Below, one piece after another: positions 9,554 through 22,095 of a stretch of DNA of 64,000 nt. The position numbers were made by a program, and so were the translations under genes. Location: NCBI RefSeq assembly GCF_000711695.1, contig NW_013547019.1, positions 186,001 through 250,000 of the forward strand, read 5' to 3'. The notes below the pieces were generated by a model. The model did no database searches. It saw nothing but the letters and a program-made list of their open reading frames with translations, and was not told the DNA's origin. Source of the DNA: Tilletiaria anomala UBC 951 (Eukaryota > Basidiomycota > Exobasidiomycetes > Georgefischeriales > Tilletiariaceae). Within the stretch, counting starts at the first letter, position 1. Each line of letters starts with the position of its first letter.

Positions 9554-12500
9554 ATGGTCTTCCATTCTAGCCCTCGGTTGGATGTGAACACCGAAGATAT
9601 GTGTGCCAACGTCTGCTCCCCTTTCGCACTCGGCGAGTCGCCCAACCGTCCCAAACAAAGCCGTGTTCCTTCTTTCGAGCACGTAATCAGCAAGCTACGT
9701 CCCATCGTCGCAAATCGCGTCCATTCGTTCCACCTGCCCCACTACACCCATGGTACTGGGAACAGCAGAAATGTTCACCCTTTCACTACCGTGGAATGGG
9801 AGGCAGAGGCGCCCACTCACTTGTCGACGGGCACAGGCGGCAAGGAAGATGATATCTCGCCGCTTCGCAGCACGTTCTTCATCGCTGACCGCAAGGTCCG
9901 CCGCGCGTCTGGAGGAGCGTCAAAGCAAAAATTGGGCGCGAACTCTACTAGTGGCCGAGGGGGTAGTAGGAGGGCTAGCTTTGCGATCCATCATGCCATT
10001 TCGCCTGTTTCGGCCTATTTTCTCGGCAGCAGCAAGCGCACCATCCACCTAGAGAAGATGGAAAGCGAAACTGAAGTTGTTTACAACATTCGAGCGCCCG
10101 AGGTTGAGATGAAGGGCTCTACAGACTCGGCCATTAGGCATTCCAAGACCAAGCTTGGTATCACCTCCAGGCTACTCAAGCCAGCCATGCAGTCATGCCT
10201 CAAGAACTCTTATCGTCTCTCGCTGCCGTTCACCCCGCACGAAGGAGGCCACAATGGTAGTGCCTTGGAAATACAAGCAGCTCCACTTCCTTATCCATCC
10301 CCTTCCATCGTCTTCCCTTCGACGAAAGAAGCAGCCTCGATTGCCCAGTACGCGCGCCAGTTGGCTTCTGAAGAGGATAACCGTCGTGCTAGCGACCCGG
10401 ACGTGCAGAGCGAATTCGAGCGCGAGCTGTTCCACTGGGTCGACAAGGAACTACGCGCTGCCACGAGAAATGTGGAGCACATGGCAGAGATGAAGGCGGG
10501 TTTTGAGGGCGGATGTCACGAATCGGACGATGAGGGTGGCTACTGCACTGACTTGGATGCCTCTCCGTGTCTTGGGTATGAGCAATACCGCAAGGGCGGC
10601 AGCATCTACAGTCGCCAGTATCGCAAGGCGAAGCAGAACCGGAAAACCGACAGCAGCAAAGATCGAGCTAGAGGGCTTGGCATAGGTGTCGGTTTTGGTG
10701 CTGGTGATGATGACATGGTCGGCGCGGCACCCTTCAAGGATGAGGTCGACAACGATCGTCTAACAGTGCCCGTGCTCAAAGCGCCGCGCTTCTGTCTTCA
10801 TACAGAAATTGTCCCGCGTGTCGGATCGCCCTCTCATGAGCTTTTGGAAGCCGAGCAAGAACAACTTGGAGAGCGACGCGAAGGCTCTCCATCCAGCCGC
10901 ATTCCCTCCAAGGCTTCGACCAAACTACTAAAGAAGAGGCAAGATAGCATTATTGTCCTTCCGGGAGAGGATTTGCCAGAAGTCGCCTTCGCCGACAGGT
11001 CCAACTCGCATGCTCATTCCGGTACTACCGCCAGCAACCTTCGTCGGATCACTACAGTCAGCGTTGGCCCTGCCACACCCTTCAATTACAGCTTGCACGC
11101 GGAGCAACAGCTGCTGCAGCATGCCGCCGGAAAGAATGACTTGCAAACAAAGACAGCAATCTTCGTGGACCCGCTGCAGATGGCCTCATCGCCGCTCCGC
11201 AGACTGCGCTCGCGTTCCGCACCTGAAGTCTCGATAAGCCCGCATCCAATTACAGAAGGTGAAATCGAAATCCGCCCCCCTGGCTCGCCAACACCATGCC
11301 TCCGCGCCTCCAGCGACAACAGCAGCCGCGATGGTTCGGAATCCCGTCCCGACTTGGCCACCCGCCGTCTCTCACGTTTCAGCATACCCCGCCCGTCGTC
11401 GCTCGTGTTGCACGACTTGCCGGAACCGACAGCATGGGCCACGGTGGAGATCGAAGTCAACGGCGCGAGACTGCATGGCCGCAACATGGACGCACCGGCT
11501 GTTTGGGATCCGCGAGTTGCAGGCAGCAAGGAGATAAGACAAGAGAAACAGGACCAAGAGAGCGACAGAGATGCAGAGAAAGGGGGCCTCAAGCTTCCGG
11601 ACAGGAACGCGAGAAGGGTAAAGTCGAGCTTCAGCCATTCATCTAGCCGTGCCAAAACGTAAGCACACGTCCTTGCACGCCGAATTCATTGTGGGTACGC
11701 GGGACACCTTTGCTGACGTCCTTCCTCATGATCATCTGGCAACTACAGGATTTCGGACTGCGGCAGCGCAGCAATAGGCTTGGGTATCGGCAACATGGAA
11801 ACTATGTCACCTATCCGTGGCTTAAACGCGCCGGAGTACGGCCGTCTCGCATCAGAGGTCGGCGAGTCGGACCGCTACAGCAAGCACTCGTCGGCCGCGG
11901 CGTCCTCAATGCAGGGGCTCATTCCGCGTTACAACCTCGACGAGACGCTCCGCCGGGAGATGCGCAAAAAAGGAACCAGCCGGGGATCGTCCCCGTTGCG
12001 CCTTACAAGACAGCGGAAGCAGATCATTGATTCCCCGATAGATGCGGTTGGATCATTGGCCTTACCCAAGGAGGTTGATGCGACGTTGATCGAAGCTCTA
12101 GCGAAGGCAGCTGCCACCGGCGAGTCGATCAAACAGCGGAAAAAGTCCGAGCAAATGACAGCCTGGGCTGTCTCCACTTTTGAAGCGACAGAGGGAGGCG
12201 CAGGAGAGATTCACTCGAAGGCCCCCAGTCCTCAATCTCTCGTGAGTGTCGCTTTCAACTCTGCTGCATCGCCAAGCATCTCGCGTATCGCCACGCCGAT
12301 CTTCACCGTAGACGGTGTCGTACTGAATGAGAGGCAGATGTCTCAGCACATCCTCGCTGCTGCACATGCCGCAGCAGCAGCAACAGCCTCTGCAATGGCC
12401 ACTTCTACACCTCACGAGTACAAGCCGACTGCCCTGCGCGTGGCTACACCCGGAGTTGTACCTGCTATGAAAGGACGCGTTCCGTTGTTCACAACGGCCG

Positions 12501-13855
12501 TTGCGATGAACAGTTGCGCCATCACAAGCGACAGTGGCGGAAGCGCATACATCCAGCCTGTGCAAGCAGTACCGACTGCGCAGCGTGAGCGGCGCAGCGC
12601 GGACTTCACTCGGCGCGAATCACTGGTGGCACAACATGTTGCTCGCAAAGTCGGCAAGAGCAAAAAGGCGGCGACGGCGCTTACAAAGCGTAGAGCTAGG
12701 GGTCCTTTTGATAATGATTCTGAGGAGACGGACGAGGCAGAGCGCTCAGAGGGCAGCAAGCTGGAGGCAAGAAAGGAGACACTTGCGCAACTCACGGGCG
12801 AATCGTCCTTCTCTTTTCACGATTCAAAGGGAGGCGGTAACTTCTTCCTAACATCACCGAAGCTGAATGGCACGGGTGAAACGGCTCACGACAACGAGCA
12901 GTCCCCAGCCATGCGCTCACCATCGCTGCGCTGCATCTCCGCCGTGCGTCTCGAGCAAAGGACGCCGTCACGCGCGGGTAGCACTCGCGGCCGAGGACGG
13001 GACCTGGCGACACAAGTGCGCGTGAAAGAGCTGCACAAGAACTCGCCGCTCGCACCTTTCCTCTCGCGCTTGGGCTCGCATATCAGCACCACCAGCAGCA
13101 GCAGCGGGCGAGACATGCTTACACAGGGGTTAGGCATGCAGCGCGGTGATAGCGTCAGTAGCGTAGCCAGTAGCGCGGCAATGGTCAGGGAGGACAGTGT
13201 GGCGAGCGCAGTGAGCGCTACGTCCAGCCCAATGATCCGCGAGAACAGCATCAACTCGATGGGCAGCTTTGCGGGAGTCAGGCCAGCGTTCGCGGCGCAC
13301 AGGGAGGGCAGACGACATCTCCGACGGCTCGCAGCAACGCACGGTGAGGATAGCAGCAGTGGCAGCAGTGCAGAAGAGGAGGCTGAAGAAAGAGAAGAGA
13401 TACGAGACCCCGATCCGATTGCCATGCGAATGCCTTGGCAACCCGCGATGGGGGAAACGGACGATGACGTCTACGCGCTGCAATCCATCTCGAGCAAGGA
13501 AGGTAATCTCGACATGGGAATGGGCCTGGGACTCGGGCGCAGTACGACGGACCTGCGCATGGTATCAACGACACCCCAAACTTCGCACGACTCGCCTCTG
13601 GCCATCGTGTCGGACAGCCCGCTAGACCGGTTTACCGACGGCTTGCGCTCGGACTCGAGCCTCGCACCGCACCTGATGAGTTCGACGCTGCTGACGCCGA
13701 GCGATGTCCGACTGGGCGGACCCGGATTCGAAGGAGTGGTCGCGGAGCAAGAGTTTGGAAGAGGTGTTGGGGGTACCCGAGACGGAAGGGACGAGTGGAT
13801 CCTCAGGAACGTGCGAGAAAGAGTCCAGACACCCCTTGACTTTTTTAGCTTCTAA
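9554..13855 (+). CDS. Large, mostly disordered protein of unknown function
   Basis: Two exons, 9554-11658 and 11749-13855. The 90-nt intron begins GTAAGC and ends CTACAG, and the exons join in phase to give RAKTISDCGS, for a total of 1403 residues. No domain is recognised. The sequence is rich in Ser, Arg, Ala, Glu and Gly with short ordered islands, for example FERELFHWVDKELRAATRN near residue 295 and VISKLRPIVANRVHSFHLPHY near residue 45. An acidic patch lies around SSGSSAEEEAEEREE in exon 2. The protein ends in ILRNVRERVQTPLDFFSF, a hydrophobic end that looks conserved rather than random. No signal peptide or membrane segment. The long uninterrupted frames and consistent splice phase make the gene real; the function cannot be inferred. 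A regulatory or scaffold role is possible but unsupported. Confidence 0.75.
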
Positions 13856-14721
13856 TGAAGATCAGCGCATCACGTGTACAGTACATCGTTGAATTGAAAG
13901 TTCAGCAGCTATTGTGGCCCACATTTCTGGCTCGGCCGAGATCCAGACCATAACCCTAACCTCCGCTTGCCCCGTTGAAGCAGCAAATATTCGATTCAGG
14001 CCTGCAGCCTTTGGTGAGATGATTACAGTGTGAAGCCTTAATCAAGCTGTATTGCGCGTTTGCATCGCTTCGTGTCGCGAACCGCGATCAATGAGAGCGT
14101 AAATGGGTCACGTGCCTCGTCAAGGAAAGGGGAATAACGGACAGACGCGCAGGCGCATGGAGGGGCAGCCTGTTGAGTCTCAATGAGTTGGTCATATACT
14201 CCGCCATCTAGTCTCGCCGGCGGGAGATCTCTCTGGGGTGCGTGACTGTATGACTTTCGATGGCAGCTAGCCAGCTGAACCTTTCTCGCTCCCTTCCAAC
14301 ACTTGGAGAGATCCCCTGCATATCTGTTGCTCGCCGCAGCCTGCTGCTCGTTTGAGTCCCTTCGCGCACGTCCTCAGGGCGTCCCCCGCCTGCTGACCGC
14401 TGCTGCTGTGGCTGTCGGGAGGAGTCCGAATAGCGCACAGACGTAACGCTATCCCAGCCTTGGCTCCAGGATGCGTCACAAGTGACGGCCTCTCTTCTTC
14501 CAGCTTACATCATCAGCAATCCCTCCCCCTTAAACACGGTTCCAGCCGCTCGTCCGATTGAGCAATATCCATTTCGCACAAGCAGACTCAAGAAGCTTCA
14601 AGAACCAGAGTGGCAAACTAATTAAGGGCATGGTTGATGTCAAAGAAGAATACGCCAAGCTTGGCGGCCGCGGGTCCACGTTGCTGGGGGGAATTTAATT
14701 GCATCGAACCGTGCAGAGAGC
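13856..14721. other. Intergenic region
   Basis: About 0.87 kb between the large unknown gene and the Argonaute relic. No gene, RNA or repeat recognised. A CCCTAACC stretch near 13952 is too short to mean anything telomeric. Confidence 0.4.
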
Positions 14722-17080
14722 TTGCTCCGATTGCCTTCTCGCTCTTCTTCCTATGTTTTACGCCGCGTCCATACAGACCTTGCACTCCGCCCTGACAAGG
14801 GAAGCCACGCCGGTCGCCTGATAAATGTTATGAGCAACTTGTTCCCCATCAAGCTTAACTTGCCAAATTCAGACGAGGACGCTTTCTCGGGCACTGCCTT
14901 CCATTATGATATCGATATTAAGGCCATCATCAACCGTGAGGAGCCACTCAAAGGTGCATCAGACAGACGCCGCCCTAGTGACAGAGCCGATGTCCAAAAG
15001 CTCCTATCTCTGCGACTATCCTAGCGTATTTTCGAGCAGGCTGGAGAGCGTGGAGAGCACGGACTGACCCCCAAGGTCGCCGCCTCCTTTGCTTTTGATG
15101 GACGCAAGAATGCGTATATAACCTAACCCCTATCATTGATCAACTTCACCCTCGAAGTTGAGCTACCTACTTCCCCAGGCCGCAAGTCTAAGGGCCAAAA
15201 CAAGTTCAACGTACAGATCCGCAAAGTCAATGAGGTTGACCTGTCCATCCTGGAGGACTTCTGCTGTGGAAATGGCGAAAAAGTGAACACCGGTGATGAA
15301 AAGCTGCTCAACAAGGTCGTCACTGCCATGTAAGCTCTTGACATTTTGTTCAGGCACGACCCTTCCAAGATCTACAAGGTGCACAGAGCCGGCGGCAGGA
15401 AGTTCTTCAACGGCAACAAACCTGCACGTGCCGCCCACGCTGCGCAGGGCGAGGTTGAGGCAGATAACCCGCCGCAACCTCTATCTCTGACACCCATGCA
15501 GGTGCAGGACATAATCAAACAGTCGGCACAGAGGCCCAAGGAGCGCATGAAACGCACGCACGAGATCCGCGAGAACTTGTTCTATGACAAGGGCGAGGTC
15601 GTGAATAACTCTGGGGGGGAGGGGGGGAAGGGGGGTAGACAAGGAAATGCAAACCACATCTGCTCGTGGCCCGCCGCCTCCCAATGTGACTTACTCTGGT
15701 CACTCGATGAAGACGAGGGACGGAGGGTGTAACCTGGCCAATGTTAAGTTTTGTAAGGGGCCGACTCGCGCCTCCGCTGCTGGGCCGTCATCAACTACGC
15801 GCGCCGCAGTTCTGGAAAGATCGCACTTTGTTAACCGCGGTCTCTGCGAGCAGATGCACGCCCTCGGCGTCTACATCGAGAAGGAGCCCGTGTGTCACAC
15901 CGTCGACATGCGTATTGTCCCTTCCGGCAGCTCCATTGCCGCTGCTTGTGTGCCATGCGTCTCTCAGGAGCTCAGGGCCGCTGGTAAGCTCGCCTGGGAG
16001 CGCACCTGCAGGTCCATGGACCCACAACTCTTTGTCATCTTCCTCGACGGCCAGGAGGTACCACTGCATGAAGCGATCAAGCATGAGTGCGCTATGCGTC
16101 CCAAGATCCTCGTCCCCTCGCAGGTTCTGCAGGTGAAGAAGGGCCTCAACGACCGTGGTCAGTTACAGTACTGCGCCAACGTCGCGATGAAGATCAATGT
16201 TAAGCTCGGCGGTATCAACCAGATCGTCGACCCCGCTGCCTTGCCCTTCATAACCCCTGGCGCCATGGTCGTCGGCATGGACGTCACCCACACGGGCTCC
16301 AACACAGGTCTTCCCTCGATCCCTGCGTCTGTTTGCCGTCATCGACTCGGACATCGGCAAGATCTCGAGCCCGATCAAGTCGCAGTTCAACCAGTATCAG
16401 CGTGGCCGCCAGTCCCAGGAGATCATCCTCAATACACGGATCATCTTTGAGGAGCACCTCCGCATCTGGCAAAAGTATCACAACGGTGATTGCCGTCAAG
16501 CATCATCGTTTTCCGCGATGGTATCTCTGAGGGCCAGCACGCGCACGCCAGGGACCTTGAGATCGAGGAGATCAGGAACGGCTATCACAGCCTGCAAAGC
16601 GACTGCGAGCCGAAACTGACGTACGTTGTGTGCACGCGCCGCCACAACATCCGCTGCTTCGCGCAGAACGACAGGTATTACGACCGCAGCGGCAACCTGC
16701 CCGTCGGCACGGTAGTCGACACAGGCGTCATACACACATTAGCGTACGACTTTTACATTCAGGCGCACGCGGGTTTCATGGACTCGGCACACCCGGTCCA
16801 AGTACATTGTCCTGCGCGACGAAAACAGGCTCGGCCTAGACGAACTGCAAACGATAGTCAACTCGATGTGCTACGACTACCAACGTGCCACACGCGCCAT
16901 GTCGACCGCACCGGTGTGCTACTACTCGAACCTGCTCACGCAGAAGGTGCGCGCGCTCGTCTACGAGGATGGATTTAGCTTCGGCGCGAACACCATCAGC
17001 GACGGAGACAGCGAGTGGGCGCAGAGGGACGTCGTGGACGTGATGCCGTTGCTCAACCGAACGTCCTACTTTGCCCCCTC
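14722..17080 (+). pseudogene. Argonaute (RNA-silencing effector) pseudogene
   Basis: Argonautes bind small RNAs and are the effectors of RNA interference. Recognisable pieces occur in the correct order. The N-terminal part is LRPDKGSHAGRLINVMSNLF and FHYDIDI; then FAFDGRKN, FTLEVELP and ALDILFRHDPSKIY of the N domain. Linker 2 is SAQRPKERMKRTHEIRENL; Mid is PPPPNVTYSGHSMKTRDGG. PIWI has QYCANVAMKINVKLGG, GMDVTH, FRDGISEGQ, PVGTVVDTGVIHTLAYDFY and SKYIVLRDENRLGLDELQ. The gene cannot make this protein: TAA codons interrupt homologous sequence at 15124 and 15331 (the latter where a Gln is expected), and the homology changes frame at least six times after 15600. The segment between about 15410 and 15480 jumps from the N domain to linker 2, so the PAZ domain is absent. 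A G-rich tract lies at 15613-15635. Some joins could be introns, but not the stops inside conserved blocks. Confidence 0.88.
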
Positions 17081-18420
17081 GCTTTGTTTCCTTAGAGCGC
17101 ACGAGTATGTGGACGCGATGTCTCTGTCACCGAAAGCAAGCGGCCGAGCGACCAGGGAAGCAACCAACCAAAGCAACGGTGCAGATAGACAAACAAAAAG
17201 GAAGAGTAAGCACGATGAAACCTTTTAGATCGAAGAAACCGTCAGTGATGCCCATTGCTCCCACAAGAAAGAACGACCGCGGCCCAGTCACTGGTCGAGT
17301 TACCTAAGACATTCAATTTCCTCCGTGGGGATGAAATCCGTGCGAACTACGGCGGCAGGCACAAGCGCATGACCATTCTCATTCTTTGGGGCGCTCGTTT
17401 GCGCCATGATATGCTCGAGCTAACTCATCTCTGGCGGGGTCAGTGACATCCACATGCGATCCGTCATTCCTTCTTTAAAGTTCCCCTTCTCTCTGGCGCC
17501 ATCCTCGTGTCTTTTGCTCCCTGGCAGCCTACCCAATCTAGGAGAGGCGGCGCTGTTCACTCCACACTGCTTATATGTTTCTCTTGGGCTTCAGAAAGTC
17601 ACGCATCACAAACCCAAACTCTCACCCCCCACCCCCCAATTCGCTGTCGTCAGGTCTGGCAGCACAGGTGAGAGGATCATGATGAGAATGTTTGATCCAA
17701 ATCGAGATGTGCGTTGAGCACTCCTAACCAATCTGTACAATATCCACCCCTTCTGCTAGCGATCTGACTCATTCAGTATCGACAGCAATAGCCTCCTTGA
17801 CGAGCTGGAAAAAGTATGTGAATATTTTCTCGGCCTGCGTGGCACTGTCCAGGAGCCAAGCCACTTGCTTTTTTGAATGCGATTCAATGTACTGACACCG
17901 AGCCTGGAGAGAGACACCATCAGAGTTTTCCAGCTGGGGACCCAGTCATAGCGAATATTGCGACCGTGCCACCGTGATGCAGGGGTTTATCTGCGGTGCC
18001 GAGCGTATCAATGAATAAATATGGACGGTTGAGATCAAGCAATACTTGGAGAGATCGCTTGAGAGAGGCGGATGGTACATCTTTCAAACTGCACGCAGCC
18101 CTTCTCAGTCACACATGGTTGCGCACGAGCCAGCCCAAAAAGGTGAACAACAGCAGATACACAATACATCATGACCGTTGACCGATCCCCCTCCCCCATG
18201 GGATCGATTCACCTCTTATCCCAAACATCCTGTCCATACATTGGGAGTGTACTGCTGTGGAGGATACAGGGCCTACGTCCTGAACAGCGAGAAGAGGCGC
18301 TCGCATAATCTGGACTTGTCCGCGCGCTTGACGCTGCAACGCGTTACCTCTGACTGGTGGCAGCTCAACACGCACCGTTGCCACAGGCGTCCTGGGTCCC
18401 ATAGCACCGCTTGCGTAACA
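17081..18420. other. Intergenic region
   Basis: About 1.3 kb after the Argonaute relic and before the ABCG gene. No coding region or RNA gene recognised. The first 150 bp may be the decayed 3' end of the Argonaute gene. The last few hundred bp should hold the ABCG promoter. Confidence 0.4.
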
Positions 18421-21400
18421 ATGGTCGGTCCAGGGAAGTCTGCACTCAGGCGGAGCATGGTAATGTTCGTGCTCTTTCTCGCCATTCTCCAAGCACCGCT
18501 GCTGGCTGCCTCAGCTGGTGTCTCATTGACCAATACAACAGTCCGACTACGCCTTGGAACCCCAACTCAATCTGCATTTCTGCTCCCAGACGACCGGTCA
18601 TCAAGGTGCCCACCCTGCCCCGAGCCGTCGTGCTTCAATTGTCAATTGCCGGCCTTCTCCTGCGCTCAGTTTGGGGAGTGTAATGAATACGATGGTCTTT
18701 GTCAGTGTCCGATCGGGTTTGGTGGCCAGGACTGCCTGTCACCGCTGTGCGGCAGCCCAGCCGACGGCTCGAAACGATTTCCTCGGGAAGACGGAAGTCT
18801 CGGCTGCCAGTGCTCAGACGGGTGGGCAGGAATCAACTGCAATGTGTGCCAGAGCGATCGAGCGTGCGATAATTTTCTGCTCGCAGGCGACCGTCTCGGC
18901 GAGAACGGGACATGCTACACCGGCGGGCAAACAATCCGCCAGAATTTCCAGCAATGCGATGTGACCAATCGCAAGATCCTCGACATGCTCCCCGGCCGGC
19001 CGCCACAGGTCACGTTCAGCTGTGATAAGAACAATGAAGGGTGCAACTTTCAGGTGGGATCACAGCGTGCTCCGGCTGCTGAAGGATGACGCTGGCGCTG
19101 ACGCCACCGCGCATCAATTGCTTTCTTGCTCTAGTTCTGGATTGGTCACCAGGAGTCTTTTTATTGTGCTCTAGATCAGTGTTCCGAAACTTTCTCCCCA
19201 TCGCTCAACACAAACACAACAAGGTACGAGTGCGAGAAGGTTCAGTGCTCCTGCATCCCGGGCCGCATGCTCTGCGGCGAGTCAGGCAGCATTGACATCT
19301 CCGAGTTCCTCGCTGAGGAAATCAAAGGCCCTGGCAAGCTCGTTTGCAAATCCAAGGCGGACAAGAATGGTATCCAGCGAGACTGTCGCTTCGAAGAGCC
19401 CGCCATGAACCAGCTCATTTCGGACGTCTTCGGAGATCCAGCCATTTTCCTTGGCTGCGAATCTGGCGAATGCGTGCATTACAGCGAGGTTCCCGGTTAT
19501 CAGCCGCCCACGAGCCCCCCTCGTTCCGTCTTCTGGGTCGCTTTCTCTGCCGCCGGAGCCGTTCTCTTCGTCGCGATCGCCTCGGCGGTACTCTACCTCC
19601 TTGGCCGCGACGACCAGTTCGACCGCGCGACGGGAGCGGTTCGCCTGCCAGAGGAAGAGAATACACGCCTCATGAGCGACCACATGCCCGCTTCGCTGCA
19701 CTTCAAGAACATCTCCTATCGCTTAGGTGAAAAGATTGTCCTGGAAGGCGTCAGTGGCAGCGTCAAACCCGGAGAGATCATGGCCATCATGGGCGCTTCT
19801 GGCGCAGGCAAGACCACTTTCCTCGACATCCTCGCACGGCGCAACAAGCGCGGTGTTGTTGCTGGAAAAACGCTTGTCAATGGAAGGGAGATCAGCAACG
19901 GCGAGTTCAGGCGAATCGTCGGCTATGTCGATCAAGAGGAGACGCTCATGAGCACACTGACCGTGTACGAGACTGTGCTGTACTCTGCCCTGCTGCGCCT
20001 ACCCCGCGACATGTCACTCGAGGCGAAAAGGCTGCGGACACTCGAGACGCTCGAGGAGCTTGGAATCCTGGGGATCAAAGACAGCAGGATCGGAGGCGGC
20101 GGCATCCGAGGAATCAGTGGCGGGGAGGCAAGGCGCACGAGTATTGCATGCGAGCTCGTCACGAGTCCCAGCGTGCTCATGCTCGACGAGCCGACGTCGG
20201 GTTTGGACAGTTACAATGCGTACAATGTTGTCGAGTCGCTTGCGAGCCTCGCGCGCAACTACCGACGCACCATCATCTTCACCATCCACCAACCGCGCTC
20301 GAACATCGTGGCCCTCTTCGATCAACTCGTCCTCCTGGCTGCGGGTCATATTGTCTACTCGGGCCCTTTCGAAAAATGTGTGGGCTACTTTGATGAGATC
20401 GGCCAGCCATGCCCGATCGGCTTTAATGTCGCAGACTACCTCATCGACCTTACAGCAAGTCGCAACGAGAAGTCCGGCAACGGTGGCGAAGAGGTTGACA
20501 TCGAGGGTGCCATCGAGAGTCAGACACCCTCGGCCCCAGCTCCAGCTACAGCCGCAGCCGCACTAGATGGTAACGATACGGAGTTGCGGACGCGTCCTCA
20601 CTCGACTGCTGAGCCGCGTACAACCAGCCTTCGTTCACGCTGGAGCCTCATTAATGAAGATGCACGAACCACTTTCGAGCATCGAGGCAATGGCGCTCAA
20701 CCCGTATCAGAGCGACTGCAGACGTTGTTCGACCAGTACAACGCCTCAAGCATTGCGGCTGATCTGCGAGCCGAGCTGGAGAGCGCCAAAAGCCCCGGCT
20801 CCGAGGCGCAGGCTAACACCGAACTCGATGGCGACGCAGTGTCTGTGTCGACTGGAAGAGATACTCGAATATTCAAGGGGTACAAGAAGGCTGGACTCTG
20901 GATGCAATTCACCATTCTTAGTGGTCGGGCGTTTAAGAACCTAGTGAGTGGCAGCTCGCATCCATGTGCTCAAACCAAATTGTTTGCTGACACAAATCTA
21001 CGCTCGGAAGTACCGGAATCCAATGCTGATGCTGGCTCATTACGCCATGGCAGCGTTGCTTGCGCTCTTCTGCGGTCTGCTTTACCACGACCTCACAACG
21101 GACATCTCGGGCTTCCAGAACCGCCTTGGGCTGTTCTTCTTCATCTTGAGCCTCTTTGGTTTTTCGTGCCTCACTTCACTCGGTGTCTTCGCCAACGAGC
21201 GCGCGCTGTTCGTCAAGGAACGAGCAAACGGATATTATTCACCCATCACGTACTTCATCTCCAAGGTGAGTTTGTTGCGAGTGTGCCATTGCGCTATGTC
21301 TACAATATTAGGTGTTGACGCTGGAAATGCGCGATATGCATTGCTCAGCTACTGTTCGATATCTTACCGCTGCGCGTCATCCCGCCCTTCATCCTCGGCG

Positions 21401-21954
21401 CGATCGTCTACTTCCTCGTGGGCTTAATCCCAGAAGTCACGGCCTTTTGGAAATTCCTACTTGTCCTGGTGCTCTTCTCGCTGGCGGCTAGCTCTGCTGT
21501 CTTCTTCATCAGCATCGCGATCAAGGACACAGGCGTTGCAAATCTTGCTGGATCACTCACGATGCTCTTCAGCTTACTCTTTGCGGGACTGCTCATCAAC
21601 CGCGATCGCATCCCCGTGGGACTAAGGTGGCTGCAGCACTTATCATTTTTCCACGCTGCGTACGAGGCTCTGATTGTGAATGAGGTGAGCAGAGGCTTTG
21701 GCACACTTCTCAACCTGCATCCGACTCAATGCTGACGACCTCCGTGTCTTGCATCTCAGCTGCGCAATCTCTCTCTCAAAGAGCACAAATACGGCGTAGA
21801 CATCGACGTCCCGGCAGCGTCCATCATCAGCAGCTTCGGCTTCAATAGCCAAGCTTTCTGGTGGCCCGATATTGCGACACTTGGTATTCAATTTGGCGGC
21901 TTCACGTTACTCAGCTTGGTGTGGCTGCTATTATTTGTGCGAGAGCGCAAGTAA
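18421..21954 (+). CDS. ADP1: ABCG-family transporter with extracellular EGF-like region, ADP1 type
   Basis: Five exons (18421-19053, 19135-20943, 21011-21265, 21349-21684, 21760-21954), all joined in phase 0, give 1075 residues, close to yeast Adp1. An N-terminal signal peptide ([20 protein letters not shown]) precedes a Cys-rich EGF-like ectodomain ([19 protein letters not shown]). The next segment, reading [16 protein letters not shown], is typical of Adp1. A membrane segment ([20 protein letters not shown]) leads to one nucleotide-binding domain with Walker [10 protein letters not shown] (about residue 430), signature ISGGEARR (about 537) and Walker [13 protein letters not shown] (about 560). 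The C-terminal half carries about six membrane helices after [13 protein letters not shown]. It is a half-transporter, so it presumably dimerises. Substrate and membrane are unknown. All catalytic motifs are intact. Confidence 0.93.
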
Positions 21955-22095
21955 AGTACTTCGCTTGATTGTTCCCCCTAGATGATGGACTTTGACATGG
22001 CTGATTGCGGGAAAGAATCGGGCTCATATGTACACTACGCATACACATGTAGCACTATCATGCCCGATGTCGCAAGGCTTCAGGATCGGGTTCGC

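Noticed and set aside
15330-15353. GTAAGC...TTCAG segment in the Argonaute relic looking like an intron
   Set aside because: It is only 24 nt, too short for fungal splicing, and reading through it gives ALDILFR, which matches the Argonaute N domain; the TAA at 15331 is better read as a mutated Gln codon.
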